Origin: Vitis vinifera
Taxonomy: Eukaryota > Streptophyta > Magnoliopsida > Vitales > Vitaceae
Assembly: GCF_030704535.1 (NCBI RefSeq)
Contig: NC_081819.1
Span: 17,580,001-17,644,000 of the forward strand
Direction of reading: 5' to 3'
DNA: 64,000 nucleotides
Positions 1 to 29,056 of the stretch are shown in pieces (the stretch's first letter is position 1; every line of letters starts with the position of its first letter). Made by a program: the position numbers and the translations under genes. The notes under the pieces were generated by a model. That model was not told the origin of the DNA. It saw only the letters and a list, made by a program, of their open reading frames with translations, and did not search any database.

Positions 1-491
1 GATTGAGTAGGAAGGTTCGGGGGATTGATAAAATATCAAAAAACGAAAAAATAGTTTGATACTTTAAAAATTTTTACCGTGAAAAATAATGGATTAGGAT
101 GCTTCCTTGTGCGGGCCACATACAGATATGCCAGAACTGGGCGTCTCTGCTATCGACCAGAAAGCCTTGGCCCGGGCGCATCGGTAGGACTATATTTGAC
201 TATAATTTTGTAACTCATGTAGCTAAAGGGCCATGTTGGCATGTCCTATGACTTCCCCTCATGCAAGAGGGATTGAAAGAAATAGAGACATCCTTTTAGC
301 ATCGTCTACACTTTTGCATTATGTATGGAAATTTTTTCTTATAAAAGTCGATAAAAAAAAATGTTTTGAGTAATTATACTCGTAGTGGAGAACCTGCTTC
401 TCTAATTACCGGATCAATATTAGGCTGATTAGGAATATGTATGTGGTTAAAAACCAAAATAAAATTATTAATTGTGCAATTAAATGATATC

Positions 492-554
492 TTCGTTGTA
501 GTTTAGTTGGTTAGGATATTCGGCTCTCACCCGGGTTTAAGTCCCAACAATGGA
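492..554 (+). pseudogene. tRNA-Glu-like pseudogene, unit 1
   Basis: The 5' half resembles plant tRNA-Glu(CUC): TTCGTTG acceptor strand, D-arm 'TTTAGTTGGTTAGGAT', and the anticodon segment CGGCTCTCACCCG. The 3' acceptor strand CAATGGA can still pair with TTCGTTG if G-U pairs are allowed. About nine bases covering the 3' anticodon stem and variable loop are missing, so it cannot fold as a normal tRNA. It is best read as a decayed copy. Confidence 0.6.
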
Positions 555-1153
555 AAATAAGTTTGAATTTTAATGAGTGAAAATTATATAGGTTCACAAA
601 GATTCAAAATATTTATATCTAAGCAAAAGTCATTATATTTTATTTTCTATAAATCATATAATTGAGTGAGTAATAGGGATTTTTATGGTTTATAAGTGGT
701 TTATAGAAAATAAAGGTTTAACATTTAACCCTCTTAACAATTTTAAGTTTTCATAAGCAAATTATATAGAATGATTAAATGCTCTCTAATAAAAGAAGAT
801 ATACATTTTGGGGTGACAAAGTCTGATACGATTCACCAATACACTCAAACCCAACACCAATACATTTTTCATGGATTTGGGTTGAATATATCCATCTAAG
901 AGGAATTGAAAAAAAGTAAATACCACATTTTTAGCATCATCTACACTTTTGTGTTATTTATGAGAAATTTTATCTTATAAAAGCCGATAAAAGAAAATGT
1001 TTTGTGTAACCACACCATCCTTGACTATAGAGGAAGACATCCTCATGGAGAAGAACCTGCTCCTCTAATTACAGGATCAATATTAGGCTGATTGAGAAAA
1101 TACATGTGGTTAAAACTAATATTAAATTATTAATTGTGCAATCAAATAATATA

Positions 1154-1222
1154 TTCGTTGTAGTCTAGTTGGTAAGGATATTTGGCCCTTACCCCGAAAG
1201 ATTGGGTTTAAGTCCCGACAAA
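1154..1222 (+). pseudogene. tRNA-Glu-like pseudogene, unit 2
   Basis: It has the same tRNA-Glu-like order (TTCGTTG, 'GTCTAGTTGGTAAGGAT', then a T-arm 'GGGTTTAAGTCCC'). The anticodon loop is mutated to CCCTTACC and the 3' acceptor strand is replaced by an A-run. It is not expected to be functional. Confidence 0.55.
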
Positions 1223-1962
1223 AAAATAAGTTTTTCAAAGTTTAAGCAAATTATAATTAAATCAAATAATATCTCGTTGTAGTCTAATTGGTTAGGATAT
1301 TCAATAAGATGAGCAAAAATTATGTATCATAATATTAAAAAGTGAGTAACAGGGTTGACAAAGATTCAAAATATTTATATCTAAACAAAAGCTAGATTAT
1401 GATATTTGGTTCTCACTTCGGTTCAAGTCTTGACAATGGAAAGTAAGTTTTTCAAACCAACATATTACTTTTTAATGTTCTTGTGTTTTCATGAGCAAAT
1501 TATATAACATTATATTAAAGAGTGAGTAATAGGGATTTTTATTGTTTATAAGTGGTTTATAGAAAATAAAGGATTAACATGTAACCCTTTTAATAATTTT
1601 ATTTTTTTATAAGCAAACTATATAGAATGATTAAATGCTTTTTAATAAATAAAAAAGGAGTTGTATATTAAGGGGTGACAAAATCCAATACAATTCACTA
1701 ACACAACTCGAACTTAACCCCAACACATTTTTCATGGGTTTGGGTTGAGAATATCCATATAAGAGGAATTGAAAGAGATAAAGATCACCTTTTTAGTATT
1801 GTCTACATTTTTGTGATGTCTATGAGAATTGACTGGAAAGGAAAACATCCTCACGGAGGAGAACCCACTACTTCAATTACAAAATCAATATTAGGTTGAT
1901 TGAGAATATGCATGTGGTTAAAAATCATATTAAAATTATTAATTGTACAATTAAGTAATATC

Positions 1963-2030
1963 TCCGTTGTAGTCTAGTTGGTTAGGATATTCGGCTCTCA
2001 CCCGAAAGACCCGGGTTCAAGTCCTGAAAA
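1963..2030 (+). pseudogene. tRNA-Glu(CUC)-like pseudogene, best-preserved copy
   Basis: From TCCGTTG through the D-arm 'GTCTAGTTGGTTAGGAT', the anticodon arm 'TTCGGCTCTCACCCGAA' and the T-arm 'CGGGTTCAAGTCCTG' it closely follows plant tRNA-Glu(CUC). The pairing 3' acceptor strand (CAACGGA expected) is missing and A-rich sequence follows. Both Pol III internal boxes look usable, so transcription is conceivable but a mature tRNA is not. Confidence 0.6.
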
Positions 2031-2480
2031 AATAATTTTTTATATAAGTAAACTATAATTAAAGGGTCATTAGTGACAAAGTGATAGAATTGCACAATAA
2101 AATTACTAACATTTTTGTCATAGTCTAGTTGGTTAGGATCGGAAAATAAGTTTCTTAAAGTCCAACATATTAATTTTAATGTTTTTCTGTTTTCATGAGC
2201 AACAAATTATATAACATTTATTTATCGTCTATAAGTGGCTTATAGAAAATAAAAGTTTAATGTGTAGCCCTTTTCGTAAGCGGCTTATAGAAAATAAAGA
2301 TTTAACATATAGCCTTTTTAACGATTTCATGTTTTCGTAAGCAAACTATATAGAATAAAGCCCTCTAATAAAAAGGAAATGTACATTTAGGGGTGATAAC
2401 CTCTCATATGATTCATCAACACAACTCAAACCTAACACCAAGACATTTTTCATGGATTTGAGTTTAATATAAATAGGTTT

Positions 2481-5003
2481 TGGTCAAATTCGTATCAACT
2501 TGCATAACTCATTTAATAAATTGATAGTTTTTAGATCAACATGCATAATATAAATTTAACCTAAATTAACCAATTGATTAACCTAATTCTATTTTAAAAC
2601 TATTTAGTCTATATTTGATTCATTTTAAATTTATTTTTGAATAAATACCATCACAGTTCAAGCTACGTATGGCTGGCGTACAACCTACGGGTAAATTGAG
2701 TCATAAATATGTTTGATTGAAATATTAATCATATATATAGACATATACAAAACCTAACTTAACTTGATTATTAAATAGGAGGATCTTATTATTAAATAAG
2801 TTACACGATTTGTTACCTATTTAATAATTAAGTAACATTTAAGTGTATATTTTTGACACGATTATTATTCATGTTGATTTGTATTGATATATGTATTAGA
2901 ATACCTAGACTTTGACACAATAGGAATATGACCTATCAATATGAATTGTCACCCCTATGTACATTGACATGAGAAAACATACAAAAGATTAAATTAGATT
3001 AAAGTCACCTAAGAGAAACATTTTAATAGATAAGAAGTAATAAAATGGGTGACTTAAAATAAAAAAAGGTTACAATTTCACCAATCCATTAAAAATACAT
3101 GTTAAACTTGTAAATGAAGTCATTTCATTTCTTTTGGATTTAATGTTTAGTTCTTTTTTGGAATCAAGACGATCATGGGTCTCTTCTGACCTTGAGAAGT
3201 CATTCCTCCAAAACGAAGAATGGGCTTTCTTAAGGCTATCTAAAGAAATTACTTGAGTTTCCTCCCTGAGTAAGTTTGTATAAAAATATTTATATTAAAT
3301 GGAAAATTAAAGTCCATCTCATCACTCGCTAGACTCACTTAACTTAAAAGTTGTTTTATGAGTAATTTTTCTTTCTTTCTTATAAGTGGTTTTTTATTGA
3401 CACTTATCACAAAGACATGGAAGTTGAAACATTCATATTTCCAATAAATTCATTTTCGCTTGATTAATAAGATTGCAGGTTATTTTATGTAACGTACATA
3501 ACTTTCTTATCATTTTTCTTTGAAGGACATTGCACAACAAAGTATTTACTTTCCTTACATTTGAAGTATTCGATCTCAAATTATTTTTTTGACACTCTGG
3601 TCTTCTTATTTGATTTTCTTAGTTCAAAATTTACATTTTTAGCATTTTCTTTATATTTATTCTTATTTTCTAAATTTCATACACTTCTTTAATTTTCTAA
3701 CAAATCTTGCAACTTTTCTATCTTGTATCTCAATACTCTCAACTTCAAAACCTTTGGATTCTTCTTGGATTACATTCAAAACAATACTCTTAACTTTCGT
3801 AGGTGGTCCAAGGGTGAATCCATGAGTTCATCTATTTTTAGGTAATCAACATCCTTGAACTCCTTGATGATGGTCACCTTGGCTCTAAATATTTTTAGGA
3901 GAGATCTCAAAATTTGACCGACAATTTAAAGCTAAAGATGAGTTCATTGAGATATATAAAAATGGAAAAATGATTGAAATCAATTTCAAATGCATGTTAA
4001 AATAATGTGTTAACTTTAAATCCTTTTTTTTTTTTTTCATTTTTTTAAATAAAGTTATGATTTTGCTTAGACTTTTAACTTTTTAATAAAATAAAAATTA
4101 AGTATCAAATAGTGATAATTTTTACATAAAATATAAAAACTCTAAAAAACTTAGATTAAAAATATATTGGTTTTTTAAAACTAATTAAAAAAATTTAAAT
4201 ATTAATATTTTTTACCACCTCAAATTTTAAAATTTGAAAGTGATTTTTAAAGATGTAAAATAAGTCTATACTATTTGGATAAAAATTTTATTTTTTATAT
4301 AGAAATTTATATTTTAAAACCCAAAAATAGGAATTGTATCCATACCAAGCCTAAATAATTTGTTGTATAAAAATTTGCACCTTTTTTTTTTAATTTCGGA
4401 ATTATTATAAAAAAATTTTATAGGCTCAATGAGTTATATTTCTATAATGTAAGTTTAAATCATTTTATTTTTATAAATATAAAACATAAATTATAAGTTA
4501 CATTTTTATAATTTCAAGAATGAAAAACAGTTCCTTATAAAAATTATTGTTTGTCTATTTCAAAAATTGACTTAAGTTTAGTTGAAAAATCATTCAGACA
4601 CATCTTATTATAGGTACAATTGTGATATGCTCAAGCAAAGCTAGTCGAAAAAAATATTAGTGGGCTACCAACAATTACAACACTAGAATTTAATAAATTA
4701 TGGACCCAAAAATAAATGTATGTGAAAAATAAAAATTTATATGAATAAAAAATACATATAAAAAATAAAATATTTCGATAAGTTATTTAAAATTTTTTTT
4801 TTTTTTCTAAAACTAATACACAATTCTTAGGGTGATCAGTCATTTGGAAACTGTTTTTGAAAGTTATCAAAATACTTCTACAACATCACGGTGTTTTGTA
4901 AAACATTGAAATACTTTTGAAATCAAAACACTTTTGATCCCATCGCACCCATCCAGTAAGCTATACACAGAGCAGCGCAGGCCGAGGACTTTCTCTCTCT
5001 AAA
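2481..5003. other. AT-rich intergenic region and TFCD upstream region
   Basis: This 2.5 kb stretch is AT-rich and full of stop codons on both strands. No gene, RNA or clear transposon was recognised. The last 200 bp precede the TFCD start codon and become more GC-balanced ('CAGCGCAGGCCGAGG', then a CTCTCT run just before the ATG). That fits a 5' leader. No convincing TATA box was seen, which is common for housekeeping genes. Confidence 0.5.
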
Positions 5004-23351
<18,348 letters not shown>

Positions 23352-24262
23352 TTGACTTGAATTAAACCATCCTTCATGTTTGTTGTACATTTTCGTCACT
23401 TCTCTTCACCTTAGACATCTACCTCTCTAGCTTTTCCTGCATGTCGCACAATTTGCGTGACATAAGTCTTGTTTGGATAGACTTATTGGAAGCACAAGGC
23501 ATTTTTTTTTTGAGTTATACAAAATATTTTTATGTGCCCGTTTTAGCTTCTGCTGTTCAATAGAAGTCAGTGAAAGTTTTGAAGGAAAAGTTATATCACT
23601 TGAAAAATTCGTCTAAAGCCTCTGGCGACTTAGGGAAAGATTCAGAGTGTCGGAGCCCGTAACTTAATTGAAGCACATGAGCATGGCATCACATGTTGCC
23701 AGTGTCACACGACGTGCCCACAAGTCATGCAGTGCCTGTTGGCAGTGTCGTGCATTGCGCACTGTCCACAGTGCACGCCCTTACTGCTACATGTCAGTCC
23801 ACTTTCGTCCCTCGAGGCTACCTCAACCAAGTACCACGCATCTTTGAAAGCCACAGCCCTTGCTACCAAGGTATTTTCTAAGCCACAACACTGTGTTGAC
23901 TTTAGATACCGTCACCCCAAGGCCCTAACATGTCTTGAGCCATGTGGACAAGATGCCACCATACATGCCCATATGTACGTTCTAACAATTAGGGTGCTAC
24001 TGGTGGGTGTGAAAAAACGAGTATTTTTACCCTTCACATGTGATTTTTTATTTTAAAGACAAAAATAAAATAAGGTTAATGCTGAGAGGAAGAAAATTGA
24101 GTGCATTTGACATCACCCAAACAAATTTCAAATCCAAGTATTCATCAACTGTAAAGAGTCTAAAGGCGGGATGAAATGAGTAGTTTTAAGCAGTCCCCTG
24201 GCAGACACCGTAGTGCTGGCATGATGCGTTCTGGGCCTTCTGGCCGCAGTCTTAGGACTGTA
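23352..24262. other. TFCD 3' flank up to the inverted-duplication breakpoint
   Basis: The first few hundred bases are the probable TFCD 3' UTR. From about 23650 to 23960 the sequence is unusually GC-rich and repetitive in short words (GTGTC, GTGCC, GCAC), unlike its flanks. At 24176-24262 a short Arg/Ser/Gly-rich reading frame (starting MSSFKQSPGRHRSAG) runs straight into the pectinesterase homology. It could be the start of a gene cut by the rearrangement or a chance frame; I do not recognise it. Confidence 0.4.
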
Positions 24263-24668
24263 AAGAGCCTACTGGAATTTCAGTACAAGGTTCGAGAGTT
24301 CTCTCGTCTCCTGAATTCACTACTGTTAAAGGCTCTTTCAAGAGTTTCTTGGGTCGACCTTGGAAGCGATGTTCTAGAACTGTTTTCCTAGAGACAGACT
24401 TGGATGGTTTGATTGATCCAAGAGGATGGACAGAGTGGAGTGGAAACTATGGGCTGTCGACATTATACTATGGGGAGTATAATAATTCAGGTGATGGAGC
24501 ATCGACAAAGGAAAGAGTGAAGTGGCCTGGTTTTCATGTGCTAAATGGTGCTGAAGATGCTATGCCTTTCACAGTGAGTAGATTCATACAAGGAGAGAGA
24601 AATGGATTCCTGCTAGTGGTGTTCCCTTCTCTCCTGGAATTTAAGAGAGGTCTGACTATAATTAAGTC
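24263..24668 (+). pseudogene. Truncated pectinesterase 3' fragment
   Basis: It matches the last ~126 codons of the intact pectinesterase at 54786-57126, from 'EPTGISVQ' through LGRPWK and 'DPRGWTEWSGNYG' to the C-terminus. Only the active-site arginine (in LGRPW) remains; the PMEI region, the QAVAMR and QDTL motifs and both catalytic aspartates are absent. A 2-bp GA insertion near 24595 shifts the frame at the '...FIQGE' end. It is a by-product of the inverted duplication whose breakpoint cut the gene. No function is expected. Confidence 0.9.
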
Positions 24669-24717
24669 TGTAATTAACTAGTAATTAAGATAGTATTGTG
24701 AAACAATAATGCATCCA

Positions 24718-24747
24718 TATGTATATATATATATATATATATATATT
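24718..24747. repeat. (AT)n microsatellite
   Basis: An uninterrupted AT/TA run sits between the pectinesterase fragment and the extra MADS 3' fragment. It may mark the point where homology between the two arms was rearranged. Confidence 0.85.
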
Positions 24748-24750
24748 CTG

Positions 24751-24873
24751 CACATAGCATTGTAGACTCAAGAATGAAAGAACAAATACCGTCAAAAAAT
24801 TATTTGACGTTCAACATATAACAAATGAAGCCATGCCAAGAAGTACTGCATATACGCCTATATTTGCTGCATT
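24751..24873 (-). pseudogene. Third, fragmentary copy of the MADS gene 3' end
   Basis: This 120-bp stretch matches 25955-26072, the 3' UTR and last codons of the neighbouring MADS gene, with substitutions. Shared words include 'CAAGAATGAAAGAACAAA', 'CCGTCAAAAAATT' and 'TACTGCATATACGC'. It lies in the same orientation as the MADS gene 1.2 kb away. It implies a local tandem duplication in the left arm only, since the right arm lacks it. Confidence 0.75.
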
Positions 24874-26029
24874 AGATGATTAAGTTATATTCAAGAGATC
24901 TAACTCTGATATTAATTGTGGGGTTAAGGCTAATTAAGACCCTGTGCATGACCTTATCTCCTTAACTTGAATGTGGTCTTCCGATTAATGATTTTTAACT
25001 TTATATCATGCTTAATTAAAACTTAAAGATCATGATAAATCATTACATTTTGTTCATCTCCTTTGGCTAACAAAATAGATACTATGGAACTTTCCAAATC
25101 AATAATATGATGACAATTTTAAAAGAAGTAAAATAAAAATATTTAAAAAATGAATTTTTTTTCCAAACAATAAAAATTTGAAATAAGATAAGTTCACATG
25201 AATTAAAAACAAAAACATTTAGAAAAATATTAATTTAATAAAAAATAATACAATGCAAGCATTATTCTCCTTCCTTATATACCTATTAACATAAGATGCT
25301 TTTTAATGTATGATTTTATAAAAGTTTTTTTTAAAAAAAATATTATCACTAAAGAGAGAAAAGTAAAAAGTCTAAAAAAAAAAAGTCATTGGATTTGCAA
25401 TTAGAAAGTATTGATTTTGCAAATTATGGAGGCTTGGCAAAATTTTCACTTAAAATCTAAATATTATAGACCTTGAAAAGGTAAACACAAAAAAATGAAA
25501 ATAGCAAGAAATTCCACATCATACCAAAAAAAGAGGGGGAAAAAAAGTGGAAAAGCTTTGAGAAAATAGAAGAAAAATGATAATTTTGGACTTTGAAATT
25601 AAAAATGCAAAAAAGGAAAAATACAAAGATAGACGGTTGATAATGCATTTATCACAAGGCAAGCATTATCACTATTAAAAATGCAAAAATGATAATATTG
25701 ATAATGCATGATCACAATGGGTTGTTTAATACGTACTCTCTTTCAAAGATAGACATGCCACACAAATCTAAAAGCAATTAGGCATGCATCAAAATGGTAA
25801 CTCAAAATGTTAAGTTTATGAATGTTCACTGCCATATCTACTTGTAATCGACTAATTGATTTTATGAATGTTCTTGAATGTTTTTTATTTCATTGATTGG
25901 TAAGTAACACTGTACATGAACCGTGTCAATACAGGTAAACAAAATTGGTACAGAGCATTATAGACACAAGAATGAAAGAACAAACAACCGTCAAAAAATT
26001 GTTTGAAGTTCAACCTACAACAAATGAAG

Positions 26030-27289
26030 TTATGCCAAGAGGTACTGCATATACGCTGCTATTTGCTGCATAGAAATGCTTTGATCAATGTCGGGCATCG
26101 TATTCTGAGATAACCCCATCTGCGGCAGGGAATTTGTGGGAGTGGTGTTAAACATCATCGTATTCTCGGATACTGACATCCCTTGCATGGTAGGAACAGT
26201 GCCCATACTCTGATATGAAGTTGAAGATACCGACGTACCTTGCATGGTAGGAGCAGTCCCCATATTCTGATATGAAGTTGAAGGATCGATGTTATTCTGG
26301 AACATCCCATGAGCTGGATCACTCTGGAACAGGAGGTCGCTGCTGGATGCCCTTCCACCTCCAAGTTGTGGGTATTCGTTGTTCTCCATGTTCATCATTA
26401 TCTCAACCCCTCCATTACTTAGATCAGCAAAATCCAAATCATAGAAGATCGTTTCAGTGCCTTGCATGGTAGGAACAGTCCCCATCTTTTGATATGAAGT
26501 TGAAGGATGAGTGTTATCCTCCAACATCCCATGAGCTGGATCACTTTGGTGCAGGAGCTCACTGCTGGATTTCTTTCCACCTCCAAGTTCTGGACATTCG
26601 TTATTCTCCAAATTCATCATCGTCCAGGTCAAATCAGATTCAACCCCTCCATCACTTAGTTCAGGAAAATCCAAATCATACAAGACCATTTCAGAGCCTT
26701 GAAAGGCTGAGTCATCCATGGCCACATGGATATCAATTGGCTCAGCTGTAGGCAAACCCGGCATATGATCAGGGCAGTTCGCAAGAGTCTCACTCATCAA
26801 ACCCGCTTCTCCCCTCTTCAAATCAATCAGACTCTCCACACTCTCAAGTTTCTTGTCCAACTTATTAACAATTTCCATCAGCTTTTCATAGGAAAGCCCA
26901 TCCAATTCCAATCCAGTCTCGGAAGTCTGCCCTTTGGTTTTGCCATTTTTTTCCTGCAACTTCTGGAGCTCAAATTCGGCCCTCGTCTTTCTGCTTTCAA
27001 GAACCCCAGATAAATCCACCGTCCTCTTTCCATTCTCTTTCTTCCTCTCATTGATGTACTTGTTAATTATCCGTTCAACTTCGTAGTGATTTTCAGGCCA
27101 AACACAGGGCTGAGAAGAATAGGTGCCGTTGCCATTAGGACAACATATGATCATACATGCTTCAACACCACATAGAGTTGAGAGCTCATGAACTTTTTTC
27201 CTCAGACCCTTTTGTCTATTTTGGAAAGTTCTGTGCCGGATTTTTTCATTAGCGATCAACTCCAATTTCAACTTGCCGCCAACCATCAT
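26030..27289 (-). CDS. Type I (M-gamma-like) MADS-box protein, copy 1
   Basis: A single coding exon encodes 419 aa. Residues 1-60 are a MADS domain ('RHRTFQNRQKGLRKKVHELS', 'LCGVEACMIICCP') followed by 'QPCVWPE'. That pattern is typical of the AGL80/PHERES-like M-gamma group, which binds DNA as dimers in the nucleus, often in female gametophyte and endosperm. There is no K-box, but residues 100-165 are charged and probably helical. The C-terminal half is acidic and repetitive: YDLDFPELSDGGVE (204-217) recurs as YDLDFADLSNGGVE (283-296), and PSTSYQKMGTVPTMQG recurs three times (262, 336, 355). The 5' leader carries an intron (27291-27464) with a TATA box further up. It is nearly identical to copy 2 at 52691; compared with it this copy lacks FDLNW after residue 296 and has 11 extra residues around 325-335. 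Confidence 0.9.
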   Translation of the reverse strand: MMVGGKLKLELIANEKIRHRTFQNRQKGLRKKVHELSTLCGVEACMIICCPNGNGTYSSQPCVWPENHYEVERIINKYINERKKENGKRTVDLSGVLESRKTRAEFELQKLQEKNGKTKGQTSETGLELDGLSYEKLMEIVNKLDKKLESVESLIDLKRGEAGLMSETLANCPDHMPGLPTAEPIDIHVAMDDSAFQGSEMVLYDLDFPELSDGGVESDLTWTMMNLENNECPELGGGKKSSSELLHQSDPAHGMLEDNTHPSTSYQKMGTVPTMQGTETIFYDLDFADLSNGGVEIMMNMENNEYPQLGGGRASSSDLLFQSDPAHGMFQNNIDPSTSYQNMGTAPTMQGTSVSSTSYQSMGTVPTMQGMSVSENTMMFNTTPTNSLPQMGLSQNTMPDIDQSISMQQIAAYMQYLLA

Positions 27290-27290
27290 T

Positions 27291-27464
27291 CTGAAAGAGA
27301 AAAGAAGCAGAGGAAGAAGAAGGAGGAGGAGGAATAATCAAAATTCATTCTTTGGGTTTGAATATGTGGAGCAACGGAAGAAAAAGGAGAGAGATCAAGA
27401 AGAAGAAGAAGGAATAATCAAAATTCTATCTCTGGAAGAAAAAGGAGAGAGATCAAGAAAATAC
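27291..27464 (-). other. 5' UTR intron of MADS copy 1
   Basis: On the minus strand CTCAG|GTATTT (GT at 27464-27463) and CTTTCAG|A (AG at 27292-27291) bound a pyrimidine-rich intron ending one base before the start codon. The intron contains a tandem repeat of a CTCTCTCCTTTTTCTTCC-type unit. The same structure is conserved in copy 2. Confidence 0.6.
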
Positions 27465-27511
27465 CTGAGCGCGAGATGATCTCAATGTAGACGGAAAGAG
27501 GCGTATTGCTG

Positions 27512-27521
27512 GTATTTATAG
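27512..27521 (-). promoter_or_regulatory. TATA box of MADS copy 1
   Basis: CTATAAATAC on the minus strand lies about 50 bp upstream of the leader-intron donor, a normal spacing for a plant TATA promoter. The matching position in the right arm (52487-52495) is identical. Confidence 0.65.
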
Positions 27522-29056
27522 ATTGAATTTAGAACCGTTTTATAACGGTCATAAAATCAAATATTTAGAAAATCCGAAAAGATTATATTTTATTCCAAAA
27601 ACCCATTTTCAAAATATACATAGAAAATAAAATGTTTTCCGTGTATTTGACATTTACTGACTGAAGATTGAAGTCAGTTTTATTAAAGAAACTGTCATAA
27701 ATCAGGTTTATTTCTAACCAATTTTGAACCCTATTAAAATTAATAATAATTGTATTAATTGACATCACAACATATTTCATTTTCAAATTTTTAAATATAT
27801 ATAATTATAATTTAAATTTAAATTTAATATCATTATTAAAAAAAATTGTATAGTTTGACAAAAAAACACTTATAATATTAAAATAACATTTTTGAAGAAA
27901 AACTAAAAATTTAAAAAAAATTTAAAAAAATAAAAAAAATCACTTATATGTTTTCTAAAAAAATTCTTGGTAAATAATTTTTTCAAAAACATTTTAAATC
28001 AATAATATTTCGAAAAAAATATTGTTAAATATGTTTTAAGAATACATTCAATAATACTTTTAAAAAAACACTTTTATTATAAATAAAATATTTTCATTAA
28101 AAACAATTTAAATAAAAATATTATTAAATGAGCTCTAAAAACGCTTTAATTATAATCACTTTCAAATGACTTATCTTTATATCAACCATTTTTTTCTTAC
28201 TTCAATTTCTAATAAATAATTTAATCATTTTAATAAATGAAAACAAAATTAGATTTTTCACTATTATTCTTTATATCAATAATTCAAACATGTCATATTT
28301 ATTTTAAAAATAAGAATAAAAAATTCATTTGCAAAAAAATTGCTTTGAGTTTAGAAAATATATTTAAAGTGCATTTGACAATACTTTTAAAAAATTATTT
28401 TAACATAAAAAATATTGTTGAAGAAAATAAAGTGTTTGAATTTTTTTTTATCAAATATTAAAAAAATTAAAAAATCACTTAAAATACTCTCTTAAGAAAT
28501 ATTTCATGAATAATTTTTTAAAAATACTTATTGAAAAAATATTTATATTAAAAACATTTGAAATAAAAAATATTATCAAACACCCTATTTAATAATCTCA
28601 AAATTTAAGAACTTGTTTGGTGGAATTTTTAAAAACAATTTTATGAAAAAAAAAGCCCCCCAAATCAGCACTAATTTTCTTTTAAATATGTTTGATAAAA
28701 ACATAAAAATACAACCACCAAAATGCAAAAACAAACATATTTTTCTTAAAAAAAAAAATCAAAATTTAAATCTGGAAAAAAGACCCATGTAATTAAGAAG
28801 GAGCTCAACCTAAGTCAGGTCAAAATTGTAATTTTCTAGCTTTTCTTTTCCCTTCGGTCAAGTTGCTTCCTCCTCCGTCACCACCATCGTCTCCATTCTC
28901 GGCAAACCCTACCATACGCTCTCTTCAATCGAAGCCACTCTCAGTCTCAGAACTGTTGGAATCTACTCAATCGGATTACAAAATCGATAATCTTGACCTC
29001 TTTTTTGGTCAATACATCTGACGATCCTTCTTCATTTCGCTCGAGGTTTTGGTCCA
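27522..29056. other. AT-rich region between the divergent MADS and MAP1A promoters
   Basis: MADS copy 1 (-) and MAP1A (+) are transcribed away from each other across this 1.5 kb. Most of it is extremely AT-rich with no coding potential. The last ~250 bp (28800-29056) are balanced in composition, with CT-rich words such as 'CTTCCTCCTCCGTCACC', and are the probable MAP1A promoter and 5' UTR. The whole stretch is duplicated in the right arm. Confidence 0.5.

Larger units (their letters stand above)
265..2480. repeat. Tandem array of about three diverged units with tRNA-Glu-like cores
   Basis: The same ordered blocks recur. A block beginning near 'AGAGGAATTGAAA' lies at about 265, 898 and 1762. 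It is followed by 'GATCAATATTAGG' near 412, 1074 and 1885, a tRNA-Glu-like core near 492, 1154 and 1963, a block containing 'AACATTTAACCC' or a variant near 719, 1575 and 2305, and a block with 'ACATTTTTCATGG' near 863, 1721 and 2441. Unit lengths differ (about 630 and 860 bp) because of internal insertions and extra partial cores near 1272, 1389 and 2110. No coding potential is visible. It could be an amplified tRNA-derived SINE with flanks or a degraded subtelomere-like tandem repeat. The 1-264 stretch before it shows nothing recognisable. Confidence 0.75.

Noticed and set aside
1963..2030. Functional tRNA-Glu(CUC) gene
   Set aside because: The 3' acceptor strand that should pair with TCCGTTG is absent, so no complete cloverleaf forms.
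265..2480. CRISPR-like array
   Set aside because: The repeats are long, diverged units with internal tRNA relics in plant nuclear DNA. There are no short identical repeats with unique spacers.
26155..27013. Several frames of 66-95 codons overlapping MADS copy 1, mirrored at 52967-53903
   Set aside because: They are other-frame and antisense shadows of the intact MADS coding sequence. They recur in both arms only because the DNA is duplicated.
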